Shown here piece by piece: positions 19,340 through 29,070 of a stretch of DNA of 64,000 nucleotides. How positions within the stretch are numbered: position 1 is the first letter of the stretch; each line of letters starts with the position of its first letter. A program made the translations under genes and the position numbers. Source of the stretch: an uncultured Paracoccus sp. (lineage in GTDB: Bacteria; Pseudomonadota; Alphaproteobacteria; Rhodobacterales; Rhodobacteraceae); NCBI RefSeq assembly GCF_945915435.1, contig NZ_CAMEFG010000004.1, positions 1-64,000 of the forward strand. Direction: 5' to 3'. The notes below the pieces were generated by a model. The model saw nothing but the letters and a program-made list of their open reading frames with translations. It ran no database searches and was not told the DNA's origin.

Positions 19340-20163
19340 CGCTTGTCCTTTCGCGCAAGCGCCTGCGGGCAATGCGCAGGCAGAAGGGTGATCTCGGGGC
19401 GCTGGCGCATCAGCCCGCGCAGCGCGGCGAAGGTGGCAAGATAGGCGGCCGCATCGCCAAGCCGCGCCAGCGTCCAGCGCGGCGGGGGCGTGTCGCGGCG
19501 CAGCGCCTCCACGCTCCAGGCCGCGTCGGCGATCAGGAACAGCGGCCCGTGCGAAGAGCGCGGCAGGAACAGCCCATGCTGGTCGTCGCCATGCCCCGGC
19601 AGCGGGACCAGCAGCAGGTCGCCCTGCCCGGTCACGTCGCGGACAGGGCCGAAGCCGGCGAAGCCGGGCGGCGGCGCGGCCTGCGGCAGGTCGTGGAAGA
19701 ACTGCGCCGGCAGGGCCAGCAGCCTGTCGCGCAGCAGGCGCGGACAACCGGCCTTCAATGCCTGCACCCGCGACATGGCGCCAAGCCGTGCCAGCGCATC
19801 CCCCGACAGCAGGACGGGCGGCGTGGGGTCCAGGTCGAACAGCCCCGCGACGTGATCGGCATGCAGATGCGACAGGATGACCAGCGACGGCGGCTGGCCG
19901 CCAAGGGCCTTGGGAAGGCTTTCATGCGGGTCCAGCCGCACGGGGGTGGTCCAGCGATAGGCGCGCTCGGGCAGGGCGCGGGTCGCGTCGAAGAAGGCGC
20001 GGCCATAGCCGGTGTCGAACAGCACCCGCCGCCCGTCGGGCAGGCCGATCAGCGCAGCCCCCGCCGGAAAGCGCGCCATGCGCAGCGCCCCGCCCCGGCG
20101 GGTCGCGAAATCGGGGCCTCGGCATTCACCGATGCGCAGGGGCGTGACCTCAGGCACGGGCAT
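19336..20163 (-). CDS. MBL-fold metallo-hydrolase
   Basis: A 275-residue metallo-beta-lactamase-fold hydrolase. The metal-binding motif is SHLHADHVAG (HxHxDH) near residue 100; further ligands are likely the His in PLPGHGDDQHG, the Asp in LIADAAW and a late His in LPAHCPQA. The substrate-binding half resembles the lactonase/NAPE-PLD-like group only broadly. The ATG at 20163 lies 14 bp inside the 3' end of the epimerase gene, and its stop overlaps the next start. In this context a lactone- or thioester-hydrolysing role is plausible but inferred. Confidence 0.8.
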   Translation of the reverse strand: MPVPEVTPLRIGECRGPDFATRRGGALRMARFPAGAALIGLPDGRRVLFDTGYGRAFFDATRALPERAYRWTTPVRLDPHESLPKALGGQPPSLVILSHLHADHVAGLFDLDPTPPVLLSGDALARLGAMSRVQALKAGCPRLLRDRLLALPAQFFHDLPQAAPPPGFAGFGPVRDVTGQGDLLLVPLPGHGDDQHGLFLPRSSHGPLFLIADAAWSVEALRRDTPPPRWTLARLGDAAAYLATFAALRGLMRQRPEITLLPAHCPQALARKDKR

Positions 20164-21124
20164 AATCCTGCACCCCCTGTTCCAGCGAAACCCGCGGGGC
20201 ATAGCCCAGCACCTGGCGCGCGGCGGAAATGTCCAGCGTCAGGCTGCGGCCAAGCGAGGCGACGGCCTGCCGGGTCAGCACCGGCTCGGCCTGCGGACGA
20301 AAGGCGCGGTGGAACCCCTCCAGCCCCGAGGCCAGCGCCATCGCCAGGCCATAGGGCAGCCGCCTTTCGCGCGGGTCCAGCCCCAGCACCCGCGCCGCCA
20401 TCCGCGCCAGATCGCGAAAGCGATATGCCTGCCCCGAGGTGATATTGAACGCCCGACCGCCTGCCCGCTCGGCGGCCTGCGCGGCAAGATGCATCGCGCG
20501 GGCGGCGTCGCTGACATGGGTCACGTCGATCAGGCTGTCGCCGCCGCCGATCAGGGGCAGCGTACCGCGCCGCATCGCCTGTTCCAGCCGGGGCATCAGC
20601 GCGCGGTCGCCCTTGCCATAGATCGCGCGAGGACGCAGCGCGACGGTGCGAAACCCCGGCGCATCGGCATCCAGCACCGCGCATTCCGCCTGGAACTTCG
20701 TGCGCGCGTAATCGGTGGCGAAACGGGCGGGCAGCGGGGCGTCCTCGGGCAGGTCCAGCCGGTCGGTCCCGTCGGCGTAGATGCTGGGGGACGAGGCAAA
20801 GACGAACCGCCCGACCCCCGCCAGCCGCGCGGCACCCAGCAGGTGCTGCGTCGCGGTGACGTTGATCGCCTGGAAATCGGCGGCGCGGCCCCATGCGGTC
20901 GAAAGCGCCGCGCAGTGATAGACGGTCCGCACCCCGCGCAGATGCGGCAGCAGCGGCTGCGGATCGCGCAGGTCCAGCGGCAGGAAGCGCGCGCCCTTGC
21001 GTTCAAGCGCCGCGCCTGCCACGGGGTCGCGGCCCTGCGCCGTGACCTCGACCCCCTGGGCCAGCAGCAGATCCACCAGCGCGGCGCCGAGGCAGCCGGT
21101 CGCTCCGGTCACCAGCGCGCCCAT
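20150..21124 (-). CDS. NAD(P)-dependent epimerase/dehydratase family reductase (3beta-HSD/OleD-like)
   Basis: This 324-residue extended short-chain dehydrogenase has the N-terminal Rossmann loop LVTGATGCLGAAL, a substrate-side Ser in FASSPS, and the catalytic Tyr-Lys pair in YARTKFQAE. It resembles sterol/2-alkyl-3-oxoalkanoate reductases. OleD, which reduces a 2-alkyl-3-keto acid, belongs to the same group. Its ATG overlaps the stop of the KAS III gene by one base and its end overlaps the MBL gene. The likely job is reduction of the condensation product of the upstream enzyme. Confidence 0.82.
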   Translation of the reverse strand: MGALVTGATGCLGAALVDLLLAQGVEVTAQGRDPVAGAALERKGARFLPLDLRDPQPLLPHLRGVRTVYHCAALSTAWGRAADFQAINVTATQHLLGAARLAGVGRFVFASSPSIYADGTDRLDLPEDAPLPARFATDYARTKFQAECAVLDADAPGFRTVALRPRAIYGKGDRALMPRLEQAMRRGTLPLIGGGDSLIDVTHVSDAARAMHLAAQAAERAGGRAFNITSGQAYRFRDLARMAARVLGLDPRERRLPYGLAMALASGLEGFHRAFRPQAEPVLTRQAVASLGRSLTLDISAARQVLGYAPRVSLEQGVQDYARA

Positions 21125-22146
21125 CAGTAGCGCACCACCATGCCGCCGATGGACACCCCGGCCGAGGTGCCAAGGATCAGCGCAAGCTGGCCGCGCTTCA
21201 GCCGCCCCTCGGTCACGGCGGCATCCAGCGTGATGGGGATCGAGGCCGCGATCTGGTTGCCGTGGCGCGCAAAGGTCATCATCACGCGGTCCGGCGGCAG
21301 GCCCAGCCGGGCAAGCCCGTGCTGCAAGGCCAACCCGCTGGCCTGATGGGGCACGATACAGGCCAGGTCGGACATGGCGACCCCGGCATCGCCCAGCAGG
21401 CGGCGCAGGAATCGCGGCAGATGGCGGGCGGCAGCGCGAAAGGCGGCCTGCCCGTCCATGCGGAAATAGGACGCGCGGGCGGCCGCCTGCGGATCGACGG
21501 CGGCGGAAATCCGGGTGCCGCCGCCTTCCAGCACGCAGGCGTCGCGAGCATCGCCATAGGTCTCGAACCGGCTGGAAAGGATGCCCCCGTCCCCGCCCTC
21601 ATCCGCGCCCAGGACCACCGCCGCCGCGCCGTCGCCGAAGATCGCCGCCGTGTCGGGTTCGTCCCAGTCCAGCCCGACCGAGGCGATATCGGCGGCAAAG
21701 ACCAGCACCCGCCGCGCCTGCCCCGAGGCGATCTTCATCGCCGCCAGGTCCAGCGCCTGCACGAAGCTGAGGCAGGTCGCATTCACGTCATAGGCCGGTA
21801 TCCCCGACGCCCCCAGCCCCAGCCGCGCCTGGACCAGCGTGGCGGTCGAGGGGATCGCCTGCTCCATCACGCCGCAACCGCCAAGGATCAGGTCCAGGTC
21901 CTGCGGGTGCAGGCCCGCGCGCTCCAGCGCCTGCCGCGCGGCGGCCTCGGCCATCATCGAACTGGTCTCGGGGCCTTGCGCGACATGGCGGGCACCCAGC
22001 CCGTAGCGGGCCTGCGTATGGCCCGCAGGCCAGCCCATGCGCGCGTCGATCTCATCCGAGGCGACGCGCCTTTCGGGCAGGTATTTCCCCGTTCCCAGGA
22101 TGCGCAATCCGTTCACAGGCGACATGACACTCATCTGGCTCACCAT
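21124..22146 (-). CDS. 3-oxoacyl-ACP synthase III / OleA-like condensing enzyme
   Basis: A 340-residue thiolase-fold enzyme. The catalytic triad is visible: Cys in VNATCLSFVQ, His in VPHQASG and Asn in RHGNQIAAS. The glycine-rich C-terminal end (GTSAGVSIGGMVV) is standard. FabH usually starts fatty acid synthesis, but the context points to an acyl-CoA/acyl-ACP condensing role as in OleA. The start at 22146 (MVSQMSVMS) is uncertain; the ATG at 22134 has GGTGAG upstream. The upstream gap carries a palindrome likely bound by the divergent TetR protein. Confidence 0.85.
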   Translation of the reverse strand: MVSQMSVMSPVNGLRILGTGKYLPERRVASDEIDARMGWPAGHTQARYGLGARHVAQGPETSSMMAEAAARQALERAGLHPQDLDLILGGCGVMEQAIPSTATLVQARLGLGASGIPAYDVNATCLSFVQALDLAAMKIASGQARRVLVFAADIASVGLDWDEPDTAAIFGDGAAAVVLGADEGGDGGILSSRFETYGDARDACVLEGGGTRISAAVDPQAAARASYFRMDGQAAFRAAARHLPRFLRRLLGDAGVAMSDLACIVPHQASGLALQHGLARLGLPPDRVMMTFARHGNQIAASIPITLDAAVTEGRLKRGQLALILGTSAGVSIGGMVVRY

Positions 22147-22231
22147 TATTGAACACCGTTCATTAACAACTTGACCCAGCCCGCCAACTGCGTCAAGCTA
22201 ATTTTTGAACAGTGTTAATTAAAGGTGCCGC
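22147..22231. promoter_or_regulatory. Divergent promoter region with two TetR-type operator-like palindromes
   Basis: The 85-bp gap between the KAS III gene and tetR holds TGAACACCGTTCA (22150-22162), a perfect palindrome apart from its 3-nt centre, and the related TTGAACAGTGTTAA (22205-22218). Both share a TGAAC half-site. A TTGACC (22171) and a minus-strand TTGACG (22191-22196) are candidate -35 elements. The arrangement suits autorepression by the TetR protein together with control of the KAS III operon. Confidence 0.6.
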
Positions 22232-22825
22232 ATGAGCCGCCCCCAACGTCTCCCGCGCGAGGAATTGCGCCAGTCCATCCTTGAAACCGCCCGCGAGATC
22301 CTGCGCCACGAAGGGGTCGAGGGCCTGAGCGCGCGCGCCATCGCCCGGCGCGTGGGCTATACGGCGGCCTCAATCTACAATGTCTTCGATTCGATGTCCG
22401 ACCTGTTGATGGAGGTCAACCGCGATACGCTGGCCCGGATCGGATCGCTGTTTGCGCAACTGCCGGCCACGGGCACCCCGCGCGACCGGCTGCATCGGCT
22501 ATGCGGCGAATACATCCGCTTCATGCAGGACAATCCCGCCCTTTTCGGCGCGCTTTTCGGCGGCACCCGCCAGCGCGAGGCCTTTCCCGACTGGTATGTG
22601 CAGGCGATCCGCGCGCTTCTGGGCCAGGTCGGCGGCCTACTGCGCGAACACGCCCCCGCGCTGGACGAATCGCAGGCGATGGAACTGGCCGAACAGCTTT
22701 ATGTCGCGATCCACGGCACGCTGGCGCTGGACCTCGGGCGGCGGCTGGACCTGGTGACGGGCCAGAGCGCGCAGGGCATCGCGGGGGCGATGCTGGACGC
22801 GGTGCTGGCGCGCTATCCGTCGTGA
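22232..22825 (+). CDS. TetR-family transcriptional regulator
   Basis: A 197-residue repressor-type protein. The N-terminal helix-turn-helix spans about residues 12-58 (GLSARAIARRVGYTAASIYN), followed by a TetR_C_33-like ligand-binding domain. It is transcribed divergently from the KAS III operon over a gap with two palindromes, so it probably senses an acyl compound and regulates that operon. Its stop codon overlaps the GTG start of the sulfotransferase gene. Confidence 0.88.
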   Translation: MSRPQRLPREELRQSILETAREILRHEGVEGLSARAIARRVGYTAASIYNVFDSMSDLLMEVNRDTLARIGSLFAQLPATGTPRDRLHRLCGEYIRFMQDNPALFGALFGGTRQREAFPDWYVQAIRALLGQVGGLLREHAPALDESQAMELAEQLYVAIHGTLALDLGRRLDLVTGQSAQGIAGAMLDAVLARYPS

Positions 22826-23853
22826 CGGCTCTCGTCCTTGGCTCGGCCCGCTGCGGCTCGACGCTGGTGTCGCGGGTCATCCGCATGCATCCCGAGCTGC
22901 TCAGCCTGTCCGAGGTCTTTTCGACCGCAGGTCCCCATGCCTTTCCCCAAGGCCAGATCAGCGCCGCCCGGTTCTGGCGCGGGCTGTCGCGGCCCACGCG
23001 GTTGGGTGCGGCGATGGGAAACCCGACCCGCGCACCGGACGAGTTTCTCTATGGCGCGCAATCCGATTGCCGCTTCGATCCGCATTTCTGTCCACCCATT
23101 CTGTCCGTCGCCCTGCCCCATCTGAGCGACCGGCCCGACGCGCTGTTTCACTGGCTGGGCCAGGTCGCCCTGCAAGCCCCGCGCCAGGATGCGGGCGCGC
23201 ATTACCGCGATCTGTTCGGCGCACTGGCGCAGCGCATGGGCCGGCGGGTCTGGGTCGAACGCTCGGGCGGGTCGGTGGTGGCGGCGGCGACGCTGCAAGA
23301 AATGTTTCCGCAGGCGCGCTTCGTCTGGCTGACCCGCAACGGTGCGGATACGGTGCTGTCGATGCGCGACTATCCGGCGGCGCGGATGGCGGTCTGGATG
23401 TGGAAGCGGCTGCGCCCGCTTGGGCTGGACCTGCTGGCGCCGGGCGGCCACTATGGCCGCGCCGGGGTCTGGCGCTGGTTGCAGGCGGCGGGCGGCGTGA
23501 TGCCCAAGGCGTCTATCCTGGACCGCCGCCCCGATCTGGCCGATGTGGCGGCATTCTGGTCGCATATGATGATCCGGGGGGCGCAGGCGATGGCGGCGAT
23601 CCCGCCGGGCCGGATCCTGCACCTGTCCTATGAATCGCTGACCCGCGACCCCGCCGCCCAGCTTGCCCGGCTTGGCGATTTCCTGGCGGGCAGCGCGCCC
23701 GAGGACTGGCTGAGGCGCGCCGCCGCCCTGCCCCGCACCCGCCCCAGCCGCGCCGATGCCCTGCCCGCGAACACCCGCGCCCGCCTGCTGGACGCCTGCG
23801 CACCGGGCGAGGCCGCCGTGCGCGACCACGTCCGGCGCCTTGCCGGGGGATGA
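22822..23853 (+). CDS. Sulfotransferase-family protein
   Basis: This 343-residue protein has a PAPS-type 5'-phosphosulfate loop at the N-terminus (LGSARCGSTLVSRV). A later 3'-phosphate segment reads VWLTRNGADTVLSMRD, as in Stf0/NodH-like sulfotransferases. The GTG at 22822 overlaps the TetR stop (GTGA), so it should be co-expressed with the regulator. The acceptor is unknown; it could be the product of the adjacent KAS III operon or a surface polysaccharide. Confidence 0.82.
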   Translation: MTALVLGSARCGSTLVSRVIRMHPELLSLSEVFSTAGPHAFPQGQISAARFWRGLSRPTRLGAAMGNPTRAPDEFLYGAQSDCRFDPHFCPPILSVALPHLSDRPDALFHWLGQVALQAPRQDAGAHYRDLFGALAQRMGRRVWVERSGGSVVAAATLQEMFPQARFVWLTRNGADTVLSMRDYPAARMAVWMWKRLRPLGLDLLAPGGHYGRAGVWRWLQAAGGVMPKASILDRRPDLADVAAFWSHMMIRGAQAMAAIPPGRILHLSYESLTRDPAAQLARLGDFLAGSAPEDWLRRAAALPRTRPSRADALPANTRARLLDACAPGEAAVRDHVRRLAGG

Positions 23854-23923
23854 GTCCGCCGCCGCCCGAAAGAAGGACAGGCCCGCGCCGCGGACCCGTC
23901 AAGCGGTTTTCAGGGGGTTGCCG

Positions 23924-26900
23924 TCAGGCCCAGAACAGGTCCTGCCCGACGCCGCGCAGCGTGATCGTGTCGCCCCCGTCGAAGCGCACCACCATGTCGC
24001 CCGCCTCGTCCGTGTCGAAGGTAATCCCCCGGTCGGCATATCCGGCCAGGTCGCCATCGACGAGGATCTCGGTCCCCTGGACGAACAGCCGGTCGGTGCC
24101 CAGCTCGAAGTCGGTGATGACGCTGGTGCTGTCGGGCGTGCCCCTGGCGTTCTGGAAGATGAACGTATCCGCCCCCGGCCCGCCGGTCAGCAGGTGGTCC
24201 TGGCCAAAGACGGTGCGCACGAAGATCACGTCGTCGCCAAGCCCGCCGTTGATGGTCGAGTTCCCGCTGCCGCTGTCGATCGAGTCGTTGCCCGCCTCGC
24301 CCATCAGCACGTTGTCGCCCGAAGTGCCGCGGATCGTGTCGTGCCCGATCCCGCCGTGGATGGTGTCGTTGCCGCCGCCGCCCACCAGCAGGTCGTGACC
24401 CGCACCGCCCATGATCAGGTCGTCGCCCGCACCGCCATTCACGGTATCGGCGCCAAAGCCGCCCTGGATGGTGTCGTTGCCCGCACCACCGTGCAGGAAG
24501 TCGTCGCCCTTGCCGCCGTCGATCAGGTCGGCGCCCGCACCGCCCAGAATGCGGTCGTCGCCCGCGCCGCCGTTCAGCGTGTCGTTGCCCGCGCCGCCGT
24601 TCAGGAAGTCTTGCCCGGCCCCGCCCTCCAGCAGGTCGTTGCCGTCGCCGCCGATCAGCCGGTCGTCGCCACGGCCGCCCAGCAGGGTGTCGTCGCCGGT
24701 CCCGCCGTTCAGCGTGTCGTTGCCAGGCCCCCCGATCAGCAGATCGTCGCCAGCCGCGCCTTGCAGAAGGTCATGGCCCGCGCCGCCCTCCAGCGTGTCG
24801 TTGCCCGCTCGGCCATTGATCGTGTCACTGCCCCCAAGGCCCAGGATACGGTCGTCGCCCGTGGTGCCGCGAATAAGCTCGGACCCGTCATTGCCGCGGA
24901 TCGTGCCGTCGGGATCGACGGTCGGCGGCGGGGCAGGCTGGGGATCGACCGGCGGACGGCCCGTCACCGGCGGATCGACCGGATCGGGATCGACAGGCTC
25001 GGGGTCGGTCGGATCGGGATTGTCGGGCCGGGGCGCGCCGCCCTCGGCGGTGCCGATGAAGGCATCGGGGTCGCGCTCTTCCCACCAGCCGGGATTGTTG
25101 CGGTTGAACTCTTCCAGCGCGGCCCAGCGGGCGGACACGTCGTCGATATGTTCCAGCGCGCCCCATGACCCCCATTGGCTGTGGCGGCCCACATCGACGA
25201 AGGCGTTGAACAGCGTCCCGCCCGCGTCGCGCCAGCCTTGCAGCAGCAAGGCGTAAAGATCGCCCATCCGGTCGTGCTGGTTCAGCCAGGTGAAGAAACC
25301 GGTCAACTCGTCGTCCCCGACCCAGCGGCCGACGCCGACGACATGGGTGCCGCCCTCATACATGACCAGTTGCAGCCCGTGACGGTCGGCGACCTGCTTG
25401 TGATAGGCGAATTGCTCGAACAGGTCCTGCAACGAGCCGTCCGTATCGCCCGTGACCGAACCGTCCAGCAGTTCGCGAAAGGCGAGTTCGCCCGCGTGAT
25501 CGTAACGGTGGCTGGCGATATAGGCCTCGCGCGGCTGACCGGACAGGCCAAGCCGGTCCGCTTCGGCCTGCGCCCGCGACATCGATTCGGCCAGCCAGGA
25601 CTTGACCAGCTCGGGCTTGTCGCCCCGGCCCAGCCCGCCGTCGAAATAGCCGGTCACGGCATAGCTGTCGAAATAGCTGGCGGGCGCGCTGCTGCCGGGA
25701 TTGCCCGCAACCCAGCGGGGCGCGTTCAGGATCGCATCCTCAAGCCCCAGCCAGCCGGTCTGGGTGGCCAGCACCTTGACCACCCTGTCATCCGCCTGAT
25801 CGCCATAGACCCGGTCGATGATCTGCGCCATCTCGGCGGCCTTGCCGGCATAGAACTGGACCCAGGCATCGCCGGCGCCCGGCCATTGCGCCTTGCCCTG
25901 CGCATCGGCCCATTGGGCCTGGTCGAACTGCCAGTTCCAGACCTCGTTCGAATATTCGAAATGGGCCTTGAGACCGGGGTCCAGGTTGTCGCGGACATAG
26001 GCGGCGAAGTTCTGGATATATTCCGGCGTCGCCAGGTGCGGAAGGGTGAACCAGGGATCGGTGCCGGTCTGGTTGGCCAGTTCGACCATCACCTCCAGCG
26101 GGACGCCCGCGCTGGTGGCCCAGCTATAGTCGCCCGCCTGCGGGCGGTCAGCCCATTCCGACTGGCGCGAGTCGTTCGTCTCCATCCAGTCCATGAAGCG
26201 CAGCGAACGCATCTGGCCGACCAGCTCCAGCCAGGCGGGATTGAAGATCGCGCCCTGGTCGAAGGCCGGGATATGGTCCTGGTGGACGATCTCGATATTG
26301 CGGATGTGGTTGCCCTGCTGGGTCGCGGTGATGTCGATGGTGACCATGCCGCGCCCGGTGGGGCGATAGTCGAACCAGATCTCGCCATCGCCATAGGTGA
26401 CGTTCGATGCCCCGGCGATCTCGATCTGGCCTTCGCCGTCATGGGTCAGCCGATAGCGCCCGGCGGCGGAAACCATGTCGGCGGGCAGTTCGGTCAGGAT
26501 CAGCGTGCCGATGGATTGCGCGCCGTCGGGCAGCCGCGTGGGCCAGCCGTTTTCGTCCAGCACCGCATCGACCGCATCGCGCGAAACGCCGCCCCACCTG
26601 CCCGGCTCGTGCCCGGTCCATTCGCGGGCGGTCTTGAAAACGTCGAGGAAAGGCGATTGCGTGGTCCAGTCCTCGACCCCGTTCAGGCCCAGGCCGACCG
26701 AGGGGTTGGTCAGGTGCCCGTTCGCCCCGCCGCCGGGATTGCCCGGATCGGGAACGCCGGGGGCCGGATCGACGGGCTCGGGCGCAGGCTCGGGCGTGGG
26801 TTCGGGTTCAGGTTCAGGTTCCGGCTCGACCGGCGCAGGCTCTGCCGGCGTGGGATCGACGGGCGCAGGGTCGACCGGCGCGGGCGAGGCCCCGCCGTCG

Positions 26901-27688
26901 TTCACCCCGTCGCGGTCGTATTCGTTGACCGTATCCCATGCGATCTTCTGGAACGCCTCGGCCATCTGCGCCGACGGCGCCGGGAAATTCCCGCCCCACT
27001 GGTTCGTCGTCTGGTTCGTCAGCCCCGACGGATCGGTGCCGAAGATCGTGGCAAACATCACCACCGCTACAAAATACATACCAACATCCGTCAGGTGGAT
27101 ATCGTCGCTGAACAGTTCGGTGATCGAGTTCACGCCGGGCACCTGCCCCGCCTCGATCGCGTCATGCAGCTTGACCATAGCCTGCCCGGCGGGGACGAGC
27201 AGCATCGGTTTCGTGCCTTCGGGGCGATTGGCGTTCACATGATCGACAATGGATTCCCATTGCGCGGCATCGTCCAGGATGCGCTGCCGCCATGCGGCGG
27301 GGTTGCCGTCGATACCCGCAAGGTTGAAACCGTGCCAGGTCTCATACATGTAGACCTGCGCATCGGGATTGGACGAAACCGCCAGGTTGAAGTAATTCAA
27401 CGCCGCGCCATTGGCGTTGGAATAACGGATATGTTCGGCAAGCGGGATTGCCTCGGTCAGCACGACGACATCGTAATTTCCGCTTGCCAGCGCATTGCGC
27501 GCATTCTGGCCCTCGGCCCCCGCGCCATTGTTCCAGTTATAGCTCAGCGGCGCGCCGTTGATGATCTGATAGTCGATATCTCCTGCCGCTCCGCCATCCC
27601 GGACAAGGCTGTCCATCATACCCGGCAGCCGTGGGCTGACCAGGCTGTGGCCGACGTAGAAGACGTTTGAACCTAAAGGCGACGACAT
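23924..27688 (-). CDS. Large secreted RTX protein with SGNH-esterase-like and GH-A glycosidase-like domains
   Basis: A 1254-residue protein with no N-terminal signal peptide and C-terminal RTX repeats, as in type I secreted proteins. Residues 1-260 look like an SGNH hydrolase: GHSL with Ser15 and the DDIH block (Asp195, His198). A Pro/Glu/Asp linker covers about 266-320. Residues 330-870 resemble a clan GH-A (beta/alpha)8 glycosidase: an acid/base Asn-Glu pair ([10 protein letters not shown], Glu582) and a nucleophile-like Glu778 in MYEGGTH. A second Pro/Asp linker leads to RTX repeats from about 930 to 1160. The ATG at 27688 has AGGAGA upstream. No hlyB/hlyD genes are near. It probably cleaves and de-esterifies a polysaccharide outside the cell. 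Confidence 0.8.
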   Translation of the reverse strand: MSSPLGSNVFYVGHSLVSPRLPGMMDSLVRDGGAAGDIDYQIINGAPLSYNWNNGAGAEGQNARNALASGNYDVVVLTEAIPLAEHIRYSNANGAALNYFNLAVSSNPDAQVYMYETWHGFNLAGIDGNPAAWRQRILDDAAQWESIVDHVNANRPEGTKPMLLVPAGQAMVKLHDAIEAGQVPGVNSITELFSDDIHLTDVGMYFVAVVMFATIFGTDPSGLTNQTTNQWGGNFPAPSAQMAEAFQKIAWDTVNEYDRDGVNDGGASPAPVDPAPVDPTPAEPAPVEPEPEPEPEPTPEPAPEPVDPAPGVPDPGNPGGGANGHLTNPSVGLGLNGVEDWTTQSPFLDVFKTAREWTGHEPGRWGGVSRDAVDAVLDENGWPTRLPDGAQSIGTLILTELPADMVSAAGRYRLTHDGEGQIEIAGASNVTYGDGEIWFDYRPTGRGMVTIDITATQQGNHIRNIEIVHQDHIPAFDQGAIFNPAWLELVGQMRSLRFMDWMETNDSRQSEWADRPQAGDYSWATSAGVPLEVMVELANQTGTDPWFTLPHLATPEYIQNFAAYVRDNLDPGLKAHFEYSNEVWNWQFDQAQWADAQGKAQWPGAGDAWVQFYAGKAAEMAQIIDRVYGDQADDRVVKVLATQTGWLGLEDAILNAPRWVAGNPGSSAPASYFDSYAVTGYFDGGLGRGDKPELVKSWLAESMSRAQAEADRLGLSGQPREAYIASHRYDHAGELAFRELLDGSVTGDTDGSLQDLFEQFAYHKQVADRHGLQLVMYEGGTHVVGVGRWVGDDELTGFFTWLNQHDRMGDLYALLLQGWRDAGGTLFNAFVDVGRHSQWGSWGALEHIDDVSARWAALEEFNRNNPGWWEERDPDAFIGTAEGGAPRPDNPDPTDPEPVDPDPVDPPVTGRPPVDPQPAPPPTVDPDGTIRGNDGSELIRGTTGDDRILGLGGSDTINGRAGNDTLEGGAGHDLLQGAAGDDLLIGGPGNDTLNGGTGDDTLLGGRGDDRLIGGDGNDLLEGGAGQDFLNGGAGNDTLNGGAGDDRILGGAGADLIDGGKGDDFLHGGAGNDTIQGGFGADTVNGGAGDDLIMGGAGHDLLVGGGGNDTIHGGIGHDTIRGTSGDNVLMGEAGNDSIDSGSGNSTINGGLGDDVIFVRTVFGQDHLLTGGPGADTFIFQNARGTPDSTSVITDFELGTDRLFVQGTEILVDGDLAGYADRGITFDTDEAGDMVVRFDGGDTITLRGVGQDLFWA
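24215..24900 (-). repeat. RTX calcium-binding nonapeptide repeat block
   Basis: This is the coding segment for tandem GGxGxDxLx nonapeptides, for example [10 protein letters not shown] and [10 protein letters not shown], repeated about two dozen times with an 18-residue double-turn period. The DNA shows matching degenerate repeats rich in GTCGTTGCC and GCCGCC on the plus strand. Such blocks fold as calcium-stabilised beta rolls after secretion. Confidence 0.9.
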
Positions 27689-28218
27689 GGGATTCTCCTG
27701 TATTTCAAGCGGTTCCCGGCCTTCTTCGGGGAAGGATGGTTCGGACGGACATGCCCGCGGCAAGGCGCGAAAGGCATGCAGTCCCCGCAGCGCAGGCAAT
27801 ACCCCAAGGCATCGCCATCCCGCCTGAAATCCGCATTTCAGACATGCCCAGCCACGATAAACCGATCACCCAACAGAAAAAGGCAGCTTCCACTGCATGC
27901 GCTTTTGTTGTGGGATATGGATCATCCGTCAAGTTACCGCTAAATACCGGGTGGCAGGGTTCCGCCGACAATTCCAGACAATTGGGCGGAGTTGCCGATT
28001 CAAATACCCGCAATAACATTTTCAATTATATATTTTACACCCCTGGATTGAAACACTTGGAAAACCTTACTATCCGAACTTGTCGCCCGGACCTCTGAAC
28101 GCTTCCGTTTTCGGGCTTCGGGTCCCGCGCGGCGAATCACCCTTTGCTTGGCCTGCGGATCGTCAACTGCTATGGCGCAGGCGTCCCGCCCGTGGACAAT
28201 CGCAAGTGGAGGACGAGG
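27689..28218. other. 530-bp intergenic region, RTX gene and panB leader
   Basis: No convincing gene was seen here. The region is noticeably more AT-rich than its surroundings around 27960-28070 (for example TTTTCAATTATATATTTTACA). It lies between two divergent genes, so it probably holds the promoters and regulatory sites of the RTX gene (minus) and panBC (plus). Short frames across it have no family-like sequence. Confidence 0.6.
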
Positions 28219-29070
28219 ATGAGCATCACCCCAGCCGCAAAGGGCCGCATCACGCCCGACGACATACGCGCAGCCAAGGGCGCCGCGCCGATCGCCTGCC
28301 TGACCGCCTATACCACGCCGATGGCGAAGCTGGTCGATCGGTCCTGCGACGTGCTGCTGGTCGGCGACAGCCTGGGGATGGTGCTGCACGGGCTGCCCTC
28401 GACCCTCGGCGTGACGCTGGAGATGATGATCCTGCACGGACAGGCCGCCGCGCGCGGATCGCAACGCGCCTGCCTTGTCGTGGACATGCCCTTTGGCAGC
28501 TACGAGGAAAGCCCCGAACAGGCCTTCCGCAACGCCGCCCGCCTGATGCGCGAGACCGGCTGCCAGGCCGTCAAGCTGGAAGGCGGCGCGCATATGGCCG
28601 AAACGATCCGCTTTCTGGTGGCGCGCGGCATCCCCGTCATGGGCCATGTCGGACTGACCCCGCAGGCGGTGAACACGCTTGGCGGCTATCGCGTGCAGGG
28701 CCGGGGGCAGGCGGGCACGCGCGTCATGGACGATGCCCTTGCCGTGGCCGAGGCTGGGGCCTTCTCGGTCGTGCTGGAGAAGCTGCCCGCCGCGCTTGGC
28801 CGCCGCATCACGGAAGCCCTGCCCGTGCCCACCATCGGCATCGGCGCGGGCGTGGACTGCGACGGGCAGATCCTTGTCATCGACGACATGCTGGGCCTTT
28901 TCGCCGATTTCCGGCCCCGTTTCGTCAAACGCTATGCCGAACTTGGCGGGGACGCGGCGCAGGCGATCCAGGCCTATGCCGACGAGGTGCGCAGCCGCGC
29001 CTTTCCCGCGCCGGAACATGCATTTTCGGACAGCCCCCAGGACAGCAAGGCCCAGGACAGCAAGGGATGA
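28219..29070 (+). CDS. panB: 3-methyl-2-oxobutanoate hydroxymethyltransferase
   Basis: A 283-residue enzyme that makes ketopantoate from 2-oxoisovalerate with methylene-tetrahydrofolate, the first step of pantothenate synthesis. The signature motifs [23 protein letters not shown] and VKLEGG are present, with the catalytic Glu in the GHVGLTPQ neighbourhood. GGAGG lies upstream of the ATG at 28219. It overlaps panC by four bases (ATGA), forming a panBC operon. Confidence 0.96.
   Translation: MSITPAAKGRITPDDIRAAKGAAPIACLTAYTTPMAKLVDRSCDVLLVGDSLGMVLHGLPSTLGVTLEMMILHGQAAARGSQRACLVVDMPFGSYEESPEQAFRNAARLMRETGCQAVKLEGGAHMAETIRFLVARGIPVMGHVGLTPQAVNTLGGYRVQGRGQAGTRVMDDALAVAEAGAFSVVLEKLPAALGRRITEALPVPTIGIGAGVDCDGQILVIDDMLGLFADFRPRFVKRYAELGGDAAQAIQAYADEVRSRAFPAPEHAFSDSPQDSKAQDSKG

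Noticed and set aside
24215..24900. Repeated DNA that could suggest a CRISPR or satellite
   Set aside because: The period follows codons and encodes RTX nonapeptides; units are degenerate with no spacer structure.
25175..27670. 831-codon plus-strand frame opposite the RTX gene
   Set aside because: The minus strand carries RTX repeats and catalytic motifs; this frame has none and is a shadow.
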